Below, piece by piece: positions 11,205 to 23,295 of a DNA stretch of 64,000 bases; the stretch's first letter is position 1; each line of letters begins with the position of its first letter. This DNA is from Aspergillus flavus (lineage: Eukaryota > Ascomycota > Eurotiomycetes > Eurotiales > Aspergillaceae). The DNA lies in contig NC_092406.1 in the NCBI RefSeq assembly GCF_009017415.1, positions 2,914,001-2,978,000 on the forward strand, read 5' to 3'. The position numbers and the translations under genes were made by a program. Under the pieces are notes generated by a model. That model was not told where the DNA came from. It did no database searches and saw only the letters and a program-made list of their open reading frames with translations.

Positions 11205-13114
11205 TCATGAGAGATGAGAGGTGACCATGGAAACACGCTCGAAAGCTGCATCCATGCTGTGACAGAGGTAAGAGAAACGCTTCTCTGCATCTTGTGACTC
11301 AGTCTCAACCACCAATTCGAATGCATGCGCAGATTTCTCTGATTCAAAGCCGTTGTAAGAGTTGTCAAGGGATTCTTGTTGAGAGGTAGCGGGAGAGTCG
11401 GCGAAGAGAGCAAAGGCAGGATCCGATTCGTCAAACTCAACATCTGGGTTTTCAACGCCAAAGCTGGCCTCCTTCGGCTCCTCCGACATGGGCATACGCT
11501 CGAAAACGGGCATTTCGTTCTTGGAATCCGTAATCTCAGGAAGGTAGGACCCAACAGAAGACTTGCCGGACAAGATTTCGGTATCGATAACAGAGGGCTC
11601 CGGAACTTCCAAAACAGCGAACACCGATGGGTTGTAGTTCATATCAATGCCAGAGTTCCAGCCAGCGTTGTTCATGCCCATAGCAGCTACATCGAGTCCT
11701 TGGTTAGGGACAACAACCATACCGACTTGAGGATTCTGTTGCATGGCGAATTCCTGGGCTCCATGACCGTGGCTTGTATCCTTGGGCACGTTGGCCTGCA
11801 TAGTTGGCTGCTGCTGGGGTTGGGACTGAGATTGCAGTTGCTGCGGCTGTTGTTGCTGAGGCGGCTGTGGCTGAGCTGAGGTAGAGACCCCGTTGACAGA
11901 CATTTCATCTAGAAACTGAGAGAAATTGGGGGAGGACAGAAGCATGCGTGCAAGATCGGTGAGGCGAGCATTCTCCTCATACAGGGCACGGTTCTGGAGA
12001 CGCAATTCATGAGCTTCATTGGTTCTCGCAGCAACCTCGCTCTCAAGTTGACCGATGTATTCTGTAACGAATTAGTTCACCATGTCATAAAGAAGCATTC
12101 AAAACGACATCAATGCATACCCTTTCTGCGAGACCGGAAAGCACGAGCGGAGACCTTGTTACGAAGCTGACGGCGTTCCTTGCTGCTAAGTTTCTTGCCT
12201 TCTTCACTAGCAAGCAACCTCTCATCTTCGTCCATATCCTGCTCATCCTTCTTGGCTTTGGCCATCTGAGGCAAGATAGAGGGGCTGGGAGAATCGGACG
12301 GCGAGCTCGAGGCGCTGGACTGCCTCATTTGCTGCAAAAGACGAGTGATTCGCTCTTCTACGATGGGATTGGTGTTGCGAGGGGGCTGGACCTGAGGGTT
12401 TCCATTGTGCTGCATCTGCTCTTCCATGCGACGCTGTTGCTGTAATTGCTGTTGCTGGCGCATCATTTCATGATGCTTTTGTTGTTGAGCCGCCTTGGCC
12501 ATCGCAGCCTGCTGCTGATGCATTCCGGGGTACATGCGACCGACCTGAGTAGATGGTCCGACGGGGACCACCTCCTGGCCACCGAGGGCGCTGGGGTCGA
12601 CGAATTGGCTCTTGTTGGGGTTTGGCGAGAAGAAATAACCGGGGACCGTACCCATGTTATCGGACTCCAGGTCCATCTCTGAAGGGTTACGGCTCGGGAT
12701 TGCGTTGAAGTCGAGAGAAGCGTCCTCACGCTTCAGATGAGTACCGGTAAACATCTCGGCGTTCATCATATAACCAGGGCTGGCACCACCACCATACCCC
12801 ATTCCGTTCATTTGGTTGAAAGTCATTGCTTGAGCCAGGGCACCTGGAGGAAGACCTGTCTGCTGCTTATGCTCGTCATACTGGTGACTCGGACCTTGGA
12901 AAGCGATCGGCGATTGGCCCGTTGCGGCGAAGTTGGCGCTTCTCAGATCACCAGCGTTGAATTCTGTAGGAGGGATGGATGGCTGAGACAGGGCCGCCTT
13001 GGGCCGGGCTGGCTCTGATGTGGTATAGGTGAGCTGATCGAGGTTGAGGAAGGTATCGATATCCTGGTCGTACGTCGACGGGGCGACAACTGGGTGTTCC
13101 GCTAATGTGGCCAT
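11205..13114 (-). CDS. Glutamine-rich bZIP transcription factor (IDI-4/LziP-like, identity unresolved)
   Basis: Two exons (12121-13114 and 11205-12061) separated by a 59-nt intron that interrupts the bZIP exactly between basic region and zipper. The spliced sequence reads KERRQLRNKVSARAFRSRRK then EYIGQLESEVAARTNEAHEL, followed by leucine-spaced heptads to about RMLLSS. The basic region has the N-x7-R core (NKVSARAFR), so it should bind DNA as a dimer. The N-terminal 250 residues are low in structure, with QQQ, Met-rich and Ser/Pro-rich stretches typical of activation domains. A second Gln/Pro-rich block follows the zipper, and the C-terminus is acidic. I recall this basic region from fungal bZIPs annotated as IDI-4 or LziP but cannot confirm the orthologue. 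A long leader without ATG precedes the start (see findings). Confidence 0.88.
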
Positions 13115-13633
13115 GATGTGTGTGATATATGTGCCCCGGGGAGAATTGAGGAGACACTGTTCTTTTAAAGTCGGATGGAAAGTGGTGCTGGTGGATTACA
13201 AGACTCGATCGGCCCGGATGATAGCGAGAGACGAGGTGGAGGTCGTATACGAGTCCAATAAAGGCGATTAAGAAGCGAGGTGAAAAACGAAAACAGGCTA
13301 AGCACAAGAAGAAGAATGATCACCCACGGTACGCAGTGGGGATGGGAAACAAGCGATGGTGTGTTGTGGTGGGATAGAAGATCGACGATGGATGAAGAGG
13401 AAATGGAAATGGAATAATCGTGTAGGTTAAGAAAGAGTTGGCAACAATAGGGGAGGGAAGGAAGAGAGGAGACTGGAGTTCGCGCCCGGGCAAGAGTGGA
13501 AGGGAGGCGCCAGGGGAATCGACCGAGTGGGACGTTTCTCCACGCCAGGAATAGAAATCAGGTTCACCCGGCTTGCGCGTCCTCCGCTGACTCAGCCAAC
13601 CACCCCACTTGAGTGTCCGCTGCGATTGGTCCA
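13115..13633 (-). promoter_or_regulatory. Putative long, ATG-free 5' leader/promoter of the bZIP gene with a TGACTCA site
   Basis: Upstream of the bZIP ATG at 13114 no ATG occurs on the minus strand until 13634. The transcribed strand is pyrimidine-rich between about 13380 and 13520. A consensus Gcn4/AP-1 site TGACTCA lies at 13588-13594 and a CCAAT box (reverse of ATTGG) at about 13624-13628. The transcription start is unknown, so leader and promoter cannot be separated. Confidence 0.5.
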
Positions 13634-13639
13634 TAGGAG

Positions 13640-16600
13640 GTCCGACTAGGGTTTCGGGGGTCCTCTACCCTACTTGGGAATCCACTCGTTCCCTGACTGG
13701 CCCCGTCCTTGCTCACCAACTTAAGTGGACATACAGACGACGGGGATCTTCGATAAGATCTAATGTTTGTTTACTGCTTCTATGGAGTATGGGCATTTAG
13801 ACTATTTTGAATTATTCTGATTAACTTTGTCTGTCTTGTTTGTGAAAATTCAATGCGATCGAAGTAAACAACAATATGCAAGTCCGTGAAAACTCATAGT
13901 AAGTATCGCCGTAGCTGCACATACCTGAGTTAGCTCGTTGCCTAGTCACGGGTATCACTCCAGTTAGCGAGGCAAGTAATTAAACCATGCGATAGGAGGA
14001 GGAAGGTAGAGCGCAGCACACATCTCTTTGCATTTCCCAGGAGGGCAGTTCAATGAACGGGACCGTCCCCCTTGTTAGGCAAGGCAATTCGATTTGCCTC
14101 CAATGAGGTTAGTTGGTTTTTTTGTTTTTATTTTTTATTTTTTATTTTTTTGTTTTTTTATTTTTTCATTTTTAATGTTTTCTTCCTGAATTGTTATTCT
14201 CTTTTCTGTGACACTTTTCCGTTTCAGGTGTTGTTAGGGTACTACCTTGGCTAAGTACGAGTAGTCCCGGCAAGTGGGAGTCGTACAATCTGTTCCACTG
14301 CCGACCCTCTCAAAACGTCCATTTAGGGTATCTTATCTCCCTTGTGACGCCTGTGGCGCTCAAATAGACCAATTAAAGTCTACTGGTCAACAGCCATTTC
14401 ATCAGAAACCAATTCAACAGCTTGACTTCTCCCTTCTTGAGAAACAACCATGTGTAGTGTTCCAGCATCCACATGTTCAGGTGGAAAAGTGTACTTCCGA
14501 CTCCTTGGAATGTGACTTGTGGTTACTTGACGTCAAAGTACAGTTTCCGTAGGAATGGTGACCACATACCAGCGTTTCAAAACCGCAAACGATTCAGATA
14601 CCCAAATAATGCGAGTCAAGGTAATAAAGTACAGCAACCACTAAGGGACGCCCGTCCACCATTAGCGGGGATTCTGGAAGGGCAATGGTTCAATCATGGT
14701 CGATTATCGACTCTCGAAGCGAACCCGCTTATCCTCACTTTACAATCTTTTGGTCGCTGGTGGAAAATTTCCAGTGGGTTTCGGTGGATCACATCACCGA
14801 AAGCAAAAGCTTGGCATCGACCTAAGGACTCTCCCGTTCAACGGCATAGCCACTTATGCAAACGCCCATACCCTTCTTCAACACGCTAACTGATTATCCC
14901 CTGGAGAATAAAATGGGGCATAATGCCCTTCGTCGACCCCTTTCGGTTAGGGCTTTCCACCAAAGTGGGCGTCTCGCCCGTGTGGATGTTGTTGCACGAC
15001 TGTCCGCCATTGGACCGTTGGATTCCGGCCATCTTCCGGTCTGGTTTTTCTGCTCAGCTAGAATCATCTCTCCTTTTAGGTTGGGCCGAGCCATGCCGCT
15101 AAGCTAGCACTCCCACAACTGTACCCCTGGCTGACCATCACCGGCGCCACCAGCGGGAAGTCCGATTTCGCTCCGCTGACTACATACCTCTCTCCACGGA
15201 GTATACGGAGTACCAAAAGGAAAATCGAGACCTCAGGAGTCCGGAATGTCGTGGAATTGAGGCAAAACTGATGTTCTCCAGCAGTATGAAGCATGAAAAA
15301 TAAATCGTAAGTTCTGTAATCTACCCATAGCACGCCATTTTCCTTGTAACAATCTGAAACCGTGAAAGGTGAGCTCTTCGGTCGAATTATCCTGTTCTGG
15401 TCAATCATACATGCGATATCTCGGACTTTCCAAATCCTTAGAGTCTTTGACAGCCCGGCCCTACAACAGACAATGGCCTAGATTTTCCCAAACCGCGTAA
15501 GCAAAGCTCGTATCTATAAGGCTTGACTCAATGGCCTCAAGCAAATTACGTGGATAGCGTTTCCCTACACAGGTTCTGTATGGCAAAGCCACAGTCCTAC
15601 AACTTGTCACAAAGGGGCGAAGAGAAAAAAGTAAAAATAAAAAAAGGAGTGTGATACATACTCCGGAGTACAACTGTCAAGCCATTGCCTCGCTTCCGGA
15701 GAATTGCCGCCACATGGACCAAAAATACCTCGGAAAAGTCTTTTCTATAGTTTGTTTAGCCTCTTCCAAGTTTCTTCCACGGGCGGTGCTTAGCAGTGTT
15801 AGAGTTTGCCCTAAGAAGTTGGCTAGAAGGCCTCAGCACTCTGAACTGAGGAGCTAAAGATTCAACAGGCAATGATGATCACCAGTCTGGTTAACGCTAG
15901 CCGGTAACCGAGCGCAACTATGGTTTATCATTCATGTTGGACTTCAGATTGCTGTTTACAGATAAGATAATCGACCTCTAGTGTAGTAACCTATCTTGTT
16001 AGGGAAAGTCTTCGCCCTAGAGGGGAGTGATTTGTCTCGTGCACAACTTTCATCGAAAACTATATCTTCCACCATTGATAACTAATACTAAGAACGATAG
16101 TTTTCAATAGAGCCAACGGCCTTCCTGTCCATCCATTGGATGCTGCAACAATAGCAGAAACTCCTGCAGCAGAAAATAGCATCAGAAATGGGAAAGTCTT
16201 GTGGGTTTCTCTAGAGACTATACGACGATCCATTGTTTGAGAACATCCTGCACTATTGACTATTGCACGAACAAGTACTAACCTTTTGTGAGTAAACACT
16301 CTCTTATCCAACACGACACATAGTTCACAGCCTATCCCAAGTGTTTTCAAAACCAAGTATAGAAACAAATAGCCTGCTAGACTGGGCCGCGTCCGACCCG
16401 CAATTGCTGGGCAACGTGATCCCGCGGGAGTTTCCAATAACCTAGTTTTGGCACAAGTCTAGCTACTAGCCTTCTACAGTACGGAGTACATGTGTTGAAA
16501 GAGGGAATAGGCCAATGGTTGGCCTCGGCGCCTATAAGCCTCGATTCTATAACACTAAACTATAAAAATGTCACCGACGCGACAGCCACTGTTGTCGCAA

Positions 16601-17637
16601 GCAGGGCATCAAGAAGTTATTTGGAATATGGTAAGGGCTAGAACTTTGACATTGGCGCAGCACTTAGTGAATGGTGAATCTTTAGATGGTCAGAGCGCTC
16701 TTTCTTTTCCCAGCGTGCTAGCTGGGATTCTGGGCCAAAACGTCAACTTGAAGACTTGACTGTTTCACTATTTTGCATTACCCACATGTGGTGCACGGTG
16801 GCTATGGATCATTTCTGCTTCTGCATGATATATATTTCTACATATGGTCTGCCAGACAAATCAAAGCATATTTACGAAAAAGCACATGAACGAACACTAG
16901 ACAAGAAACATGAAGTAACCGTGGTCCAATAGTAAACACGATATGTATATATCCATCGGGTGAACATCTGGTGTACCGTCGGAGGTCCAAAGGCTGTCAT
17001 GTCACATCACGATAGAAGATCATGAGATCGAATACGAATATCCCATCGCCGTTCCAACCTAAAACCCAAGAACGTGTCTTGCAACATTGCCAAAAATAAA
17101 GACAGAGAAAGAAGAAACTAGTGGTTGATGCAGCTCGTATACGCCGGTCACCATGTCGTAAGCTAATTCTAAAAGCAGCTGGTCGAGTGTGGCAGTGTAG
17201 TTCTCGGGAAGGCAACACCATTTCTTAATTGCCACTACATACCATCCCAAGATTCTCAGTTAAGGTGAAAGAAAACTGACATCGGATGACAAGTTGTGGG
17301 TTTGTATCTTGATTGAAAACGGATAATTTGTGGTGATGCATTGCTGACGTTTTATTGGCTGTGGCTGGGTGATGTGGAGACTCATACGTCGGTTGGACAT
17401 CATTTCTACCAATGTCTACTACACAATGATGGCATTTATCATGAGGAATATTGATAATGTTGCAAGAGCCTGAAAGGAGGAATATGTGAGGGCAATGACA
17501 TGCCGTTTCCGGTGTTAATTATCTCATCGGTACATTGTCATGTTAACAAGATTTCGTTCAAGGTACCGTACAGTACAGTATACAATGTCATTCATATCAT
17601 CAACAACGCAAGTAATATGGTAACAACCGAGACTTGT
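13640..17637. other. 4-kb gene-poor interval
   Basis: No gene is supportable. It contains a T-rich low-complexity stretch at about 14115-14180 and several copies of a short TACGGAGTA-like motif (15196-15213 tandem, 15659-15670 palindromic, 16480-16489). A 125-codon hydrophobic open frame on the minus strand (16060-16437) has no recognised family and may be a relic. Base composition between 14.3 and 15.1 kb is not AT-rich, so I see no obvious RIP-mutated transposon. Confidence 0.5.
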
Positions 17638-17944
17638 TTACTCCTCGGGTTGGTCCATATCGTATTGAGTTCTCGAACCGCCCTTCTGGCCAGCCTCACG
17701 GGCTCTAGGATCACCGGGTTTGAAGCTTCCGCTCGAAGCCTGTCCACCCTTGGAAGCGATGTTTCTCTGGCGATGGCATGAGTACCTATGAAAGTAATGT
17801 GATCGACGAGAAACCTACCTGCTTCTCAGGGTCCATGCTGGCAAACCCTCCCGAGTGGGAGCTCTGACCACCCTTGCGGGCAATGTTCTCAACCTCCTCG
17901 TGGGGACGGTTGCTGAAGTTTCCGGGGTTCGTGTTCGAGGCCAT
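17638..17944 (-). CDS. con-10: Conidiation-specific protein 10-like (KGG-repeat stress protein)
   Basis: Two exons (17819-17944 and 17638-17766) with a 52-nt intron; 255 nt encode 84 aa, the usual con-10 size. The product is small, hydrophilic and free of membrane segments. Three KGG repeats are visible: ARKGGQSSHSGGFA, ASKGGQASSGSF and GQKGGSRTQYDMD. Each follows the pattern of general-stress/con-10 proteins that accumulate in developing conidia and under light or starvation. The biochemical role of the family is poorly known. The gene lies alone in a gene-poor stretch. It is too short and interrupted for simple ORF finding, since neither exon gives an open frame of 60 codons starting with ATG. 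Confidence 0.92.
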
Positions 17945-19170
17945 TATGAATTGATGAATAGAATAATATATAAAATAGTTTGGTAATTGATGACTCTGTA
18001 TCAGTGTTGCTATTGTATGCTTCGATATAACACTCCTAGTAGCGGTTCGCTTCTGCCATTCTTATACTTCTCGAGTCCCTATACATGAGCGATGTGAGGT
18101 CATGGTATACCCGCTTGACGTCGGTGTTGCAAGATATGATCGATATGTGATGCAAGAGGTAGTACCCTATCTGGTTAGAGATGCAGGGTTTGGTTTTGGT
18201 CTACCAACATCTTAAACATCCGTCCGTCGCCCCACGGTTTGCTAGATTGTAAACATGGCTCGGGAAGCTATATCATCATGATAACGTCGAGCGATGTAAT
18301 CCTTAGGTATTACACAAGAACTTAACAAATCGACTGTTTGCTCGGCTGTTTTTGAGTTCACGTAACTTACCGAGGGGAAACTCAATTCATGATTGCATTG
18401 ATGCAATTGTTCTGCTACGTATACACGAGTATCTGTAGGAACAGTACACACCCTGCAAGTCAATGGAAGGCCAGATTGCTATGGGCTATGATCATTTCTC
18501 GAGATTTAGAACATGCTTCTGGTCTGTATATTGTTAGACAGTCTATGTGACTGCTTGTGTCATAACGATCGAGTGGCGAGTCTAGAAGCGAGATTGGTTA
18601 ATTCGATTGATTAGCTGCATCTTCGATTGTATATGGCAATGGTGTTATCAACGTCATTCTAGGCCGGTTAGACAAAGACTAGGATAGATTAATGCGGAAG
18701 ATATAATGCAGTGTTCGTCTGAGCTTGTTAAGTTTTTATACCAACACGGGACTCATACTGATGGTTCCTTTATGAACCTGTATATCATAGTACCTAGCTC
18801 TAGCTATGAACTTATGGTTGATCGTTACAGAAAATCGCTAAACAGGCCTGTAAACCTTGACACTCTTTGCTATTATCCCAATCAATGTAAAGACACCTTA
18901 GTAGTCATATGGCAAGACATGGGATAGCTTTTACTCATAAGTTCGACTCAGACTCTGTTCGATATTCAAGACTCGATTCCAAGTTCGGAACTCGAGCAGT
19001 AAATTCTACGAAATGTTGCTAAAAAAACGAGATGCTAAGCCATATAGCTCCTTTTAGCGGGAGATCTGATAAAGGCATTTAGAATTAGATACAATCACTT
19101 GCCCCTCCCTTCTTCACTGCAACCGGTGTCATAGAACAATACGGGCAATGCGGAGTGTCTTGCTTGCGCT
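17945..19170. other. Gene-free interval
   Basis: About 1.2 kb upstream of the con-10 gene and downstream of the thioredoxin stop. Only short frames without family resemblance occur. It presumably contains the con-10 promoter, but I could not identify BrlA- or AbaA-type sites with confidence. Confidence 0.5.
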
Positions 19171-19570
19171 TTAGGGGAGAGCAGTTGCCTTTTTAACAAG
19201 CTCTGTCAATCCTTGGCTATTAGCTCCAACCAGATCGCCAACTTTGGCACCATTGCGAAAGAGCATGAAAGTAGGCATTGCTCTAATACCAACTTCTTGG
19301 GCAATTTGTTCTTGTGCATCGACATCAACTTTATAAAACCCGACATTATCCAAGCCCTCGGCGTTTGACATTTCCTCAAAAACAGGGGAGATTGCTCTGC
19401 AAGGTCCACACCATGTTGCCCAGAAATCAATTAAAACAGGCTTATCACCGGTGATAAGCTCCTGGAACTGTTGGTATCTACCATGTTATCACCATTAGCG
19501 CTGAACAATCTCGTCCGAGGAAGATAAAGATCTTTAACACTACTTACGATTCGATAGCTGTAACAGGCAT
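19171..19570 (-). CDS. Cytosolic-type thioredoxin
   Basis: Small dithiol oxidoreductase that reduces disulfides in client proteins such as ribonucleotide reductase and peroxiredoxins, and is itself recycled by thioredoxin reductase. Exons 19548-19570 (23 nt) and 19171-19477 with a 70-nt intron give 330 nt, or 109 aa. The active site is WCGPC at residues 30-34 in the context VLIDFWATWCGPCR. Also present are the cis-Pro loop (IRAMPTFMLF) and the C-terminal helix. There is no targeting extension (MPVTAIESYQQF), which argues for a cytosolic/nuclear protein. The first exon is too short for ORF finders, so an automated call could start wrongly inside exon 2. The divergent upstream region carries a striking AP-1-type inverted repeat. 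Confidence 0.95.
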
Positions 19571-20747
19571 CTTGGGCAAGAGATTCTCTGAAGAAATTCA
19601 CGGTAGGTGATTTCTATGGTATAGAATCGAAAGGTTTGGCAGGATGGGGAGGTTAGACACGAGAATCCAAGTAATCTGGCCGGAGTATCAATTTATATCA
19701 TCTGCTGTCTCTTATACTTTTCAGCTACATCGGCAGTGCAAGGCGGTATGTGCAAAAATACCCCGCAGGACCCCGCTTCAGCCGTGATTACCCACCATCA
19801 TCTTTCAGCTGAAAAATTCAAGATTCCAATCAACAGCAACAGAAGGGACGATTAGTCTGAAGGTGGGTTGTCGGTCAGACCTTCAGCTGGATTGACGCCA
19901 TTGGGCTGTCTTCATATTGGATAAGGCGAATAATCATTTTCAACTATTCTTTATCCACTAAACTATTGGAGTTCTGCTGTCTTTATTGCAAATGCTTATA
20001 GTCATTCGACATCAACGAACGTTGCTGGCTGCATAGAAAGACAGGACAGGCAGCCTTTAGCACAGAGACAGTGCAGTGCGTATTTGCTACCGGATGAGAA
20101 ATGATACTACTGCGGGAGGACCCATATCAATCTTACGCTTCCAACTGCTTTTGAATACGTAGATTGAATCGAATTACTTACTCGACTGCAATGGAACCAA
20201 TCAATACCATGACTCATGGATGAGTCATGGTGTCCACATTGCCACATAAAAAGCGCATTGATGACCTCGGCAAAATGCTCACCATCATATCGTTGCGAGC
20301 AATACGAGCCTGAGCCACCAGTTGATTCCTCAGGCCAATAGGAAGCGGCTATTCCTTTTCGGGACTCCGACGTTCTCTCTCCTGCTTTCTGGGACAACGT
20401 TTCTCACTATGACCGTCCAAGTGACTCAGTATCCCTTGTGGAGAATGAAGTTTTATCCATTATGTTTGCACCAAAGAATGCACTACTTATCTCAATGTAA
20501 CCCCTTACGAGTTGGGCCTTAATTTCCCACAGACCTGTTACTTTATATCAGATGTAGGGTAACATGTGTAGTAATGAGATTGTCCTTTTCATCAATGATA
20601 TATGTCCTCCATCAAAGTCTCCTTTGAACTTATTCCTACCGCTTGCGTGTTTGATTGAAATACTCGACGTCTGATAACTACTTTGAACATGAAGTCGTCC
20701 ATTCTCGCAACTTGCAAACAGACTCGGTTCCATCTGCTTGATGATAG
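19571..20747. other. Divergent promoter region between thioredoxin and ABC-F genes
   Basis: About 1.2 kb with no supportable gene; a 96-codon minus-strand frame at 20107-20397 shows no family features. The missing first exon of the ABC-F gene probably lies near its right end. The interval includes the AP-1-type inverted repeat at 20207-20230. Confidence 0.5.
20207..20230. promoter_or_regulatory. Perfect inverted repeat with two AP-1/Gcn4-type sites
   Basis: The 24 bases form two perfect 11-nt arms (CCATGACTCAT and its complement) separated by GG. Each arm contains the heptamer TGACTCA/TGAGTCA, the consensus for Gcn4/CpcA and AP-1-like bZIP factors. It sits about 640 bp upstream of the thioredoxin start and about 520 bp upstream of the first supported ABC-F exon. 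Function as an operator is inferred. Confidence 0.6.
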
Positions 20748-23295
20748 GCCAACTCAGGAGGTACTCCGCTGCAAGATCTCTCTTTACCGGCGTGGACTAA
20801 TGCTGTGACACCAAAGATTGATGTAGAGGGCCTCACCATCGCCGTCTCTTCATCACGGGATACTCCGGAGGATCCTTCGAAGCCGAAGCCCAGAGGGAAA
20901 ACCAAGGGAAAGCCAGATACAAGAGAACTTATCTCAGATGCTCATCTGCGGCTGAAGGCAGGCGTACACTATGGGCTGATAGGTCGGAATGGGACCGGAA
21001 AGTCAAGTAAGCATTGCTTCCGTATATACCATGCAAAGGAGAAAAGCAATGATATAAAGGTTTGTGACGTGGTTAGGCTAATATATGTTACCTGCAGCGC
21101 TCTTACGAGCTATGGCAGACAAACTCGTCCCTGGTATTCCACATTCGACACGGATAGCTATCTTGCAACAGACAGAGACCGCGTCGGAAGAGGACGTCAA
21201 GGACTTTGCCGCCGAGGAAGCAGAAAACAAACACAAGACAGTCCTTCAATATGTTTTGAGCAGTGATCATTCCCGGAATGAAGTGGTTCAGAAGATGAAC
21301 TGTAAGCCACCTATTAATCTACTGGATTTGTTGACTTTCCACCTCGGGTCTGATAATATTATATACAAGTCCTGTCCAAGGCCTTCGAGACAGAGGACCC
21401 GATGCAACCGGTCAGCGCTATTCGCAAAGTCCGTCATGACAAGGCTGAAAAAGAGCTGTTTCTCGCCCAGAAGAATGCGAGCTTGAAGAGCGGAGCCAGG
21501 GGCCTACAGGCGCGGAAGGACCTCAAAGCTGCCGAGGACAAGTTCCAAGCCTCACTAGAAATGTAAGTCGCTCCGGTTGACAGATTTTGTGCACTATCTG
21601 ATTTTTATAGACTGAACCAGGAGAAAGAATTAATCGATGCCGATACAGTCCAAGAAGACACGCAGGCTGCGGTAGATACACTGCAAGACCTTCAAGCTCA
21701 ATTCGAGGCTGTAAGTACAGAAGTGATCGAGAACATTTTGACAGCCACTGAGTTCTACGCAACTAGATGAAAGTGGTCGATATTGAACAACAGGCGCGTC
21801 AAATTCTGATTGGTTTAGGCTTCCACGAGACCACGTTCGATAAACCATTCCTAACCTTATCCGGAGGCTGGCGTATGCGATGCATGCTGGCAAGTGTCCT
21901 TATCCAGAGCCCAGATTTCATGATCCTCGATGAACCGACAAATTTCTTGGACTTGCTAGGAGTAGTTTGGCTTGAGAACTATCTCCGGCAGCTGAAGGAC
22001 ACGTCACAGACCACTATAATCTTGGTTTCCCACGATAGGGACTTCGTAAATGCCGTCTGCGAAGAGATCATCATTCTAAGGGATCAGAAGCTCACATACT
22101 TCAAAGGTAATTTGTCGGCCTACGAGAAAGATTTTGAAGAACAAAAGTTGTACTGGGGTCGTATGAAGGAGGCACAAGAGCGCCAGATTGCTCACATGGA
22201 AGCAACCATTCGTGAAACAACCAAGACAGGGAAGAAAACAAATGATGATAACAAATTGCGTATGGCTAAGTCGCGGCAAAAGAAACTGGATGACAGGATG
22301 GGCGTCCAAGTGAGTGCGACAGGAGGGCGGTTCAAACTGAATCGAGACCGAGCTGGATGGCATTCGAGTTCTCGAGAAGAGATCGAGGTCCCGACAGACG
22401 AAAAGGGTACTTCATTGATCCTACCTGACGCCACGGAGCTGCGGTATCCAGGCCCGCTTATTTCTGCGGAAGGGATTGTTTTCAAGTATAAGCCGAATGG
22501 AGCACCAGTATTGGATGGAGTGGACCTTGTCATGCATATGGGGGATCGAGTTGGCCTCATGGGTCTCAATGGATGCGGAAAGTCCACATTAATCCGTCTC
22601 CTTGTTGGAAATGCGTTGCCGACTAAGGGAAAGATATCAACACATTCGAGACTAAAGCTCGGCTACTATGCACAGCACTCAATAGAGGACCTGCAAGAAC
22701 AGGGTCAAACTGACCCTAACTTAACCGCATTAGGCCTTATGGCTAAGGAAACTGATGGGACAATGAGTGAAGGTCACCTGAGGGGTTTGCTATCAAGCTT
22801 GGGTCTCCAGGGCCGAATCGCCTCCGATGTACCTGTGTCTCGTCTATCCGGCGGTCAACTTGTGAGCACAAAAGAAGTATAAATACCCATGATCAAACGT
22901 ATGCTAATTAAATTCGGTAACAGGTCCGTTTAGCATTGGCGAAAGTCATTTGGAATTCTCCACATTTGCTCGTCTTAGACGAAATCACTACCCATCTGGA
23001 TTTCCATACTGTTACAGCCCTCGCATCTGCGCTATCTTCTTTCAACGGGGCGATTCTCTTAGTATCACATGATCGGTTCCTGGTCCGTTCGGTCATAGAA
23101 GGCAAACGTGACGAGGAACATCAACTGGACGATGACTTTGAGGGTATTGACGACGAGATGGACGAGTCTCAGAGCCGAAGGCGAGCTGTGTATGTCCTGA
23201 AGGGCGGAAAGCTCAAGGAACAGAACAAAGGGGTAGAGCAGTTTGAACAGAGCTTGGTGAAACGTGTGCAGAAGATGCTTCCGGCGCAGGGGTAG
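20748..23295 (+). CDS. ABC-F subfamily ATPase (soluble, two ABC domains; 5' end incomplete)
   Basis: ABC-F proteins lack membrane domains and mostly act on ribosomes or translation factors; the exact role of this fungal member is unknown. Exons: 20748-21006, 21098-21301, 21370-21562, 21611-21710, 21767-22861 and 22924-23295, phases closing (at least 740 aa). Domain 1 has Walker A GLIGRNGTGKST (completed across the first intron), signature LSGGWRMR, Walker B FMILDEPTNFLD and switch ILVSHDRDF. Domain 2 has GLMGLNGCGKST, LSGGQLVRLALA (across the last intron), Walker B LLVLDEITTHLD and LLVSHDRFL. The linker between domains is long, charged and coiled-coil-like. An in-frame TAG at 20745-20747 and no ATG in the first exon mean an initiator exon lies upstream and was not identified. 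DEITTHLD in place of the usual DEPTNHLD is unusual. Confidence 0.88.

Noticed and set aside
14110..14180. T-rich tract considered as a transposon tail or LINE poly(A) scar
   Set aside because: No target-site duplication or adjacent reverse-transcriptase sequence could be seen; treated as low-complexity DNA.
16060..16437. 125-codon hydrophobic minus-strand ORF
   Set aside because: Could be a membrane-protein relic, but no family was recognised and no flanking exons were found.
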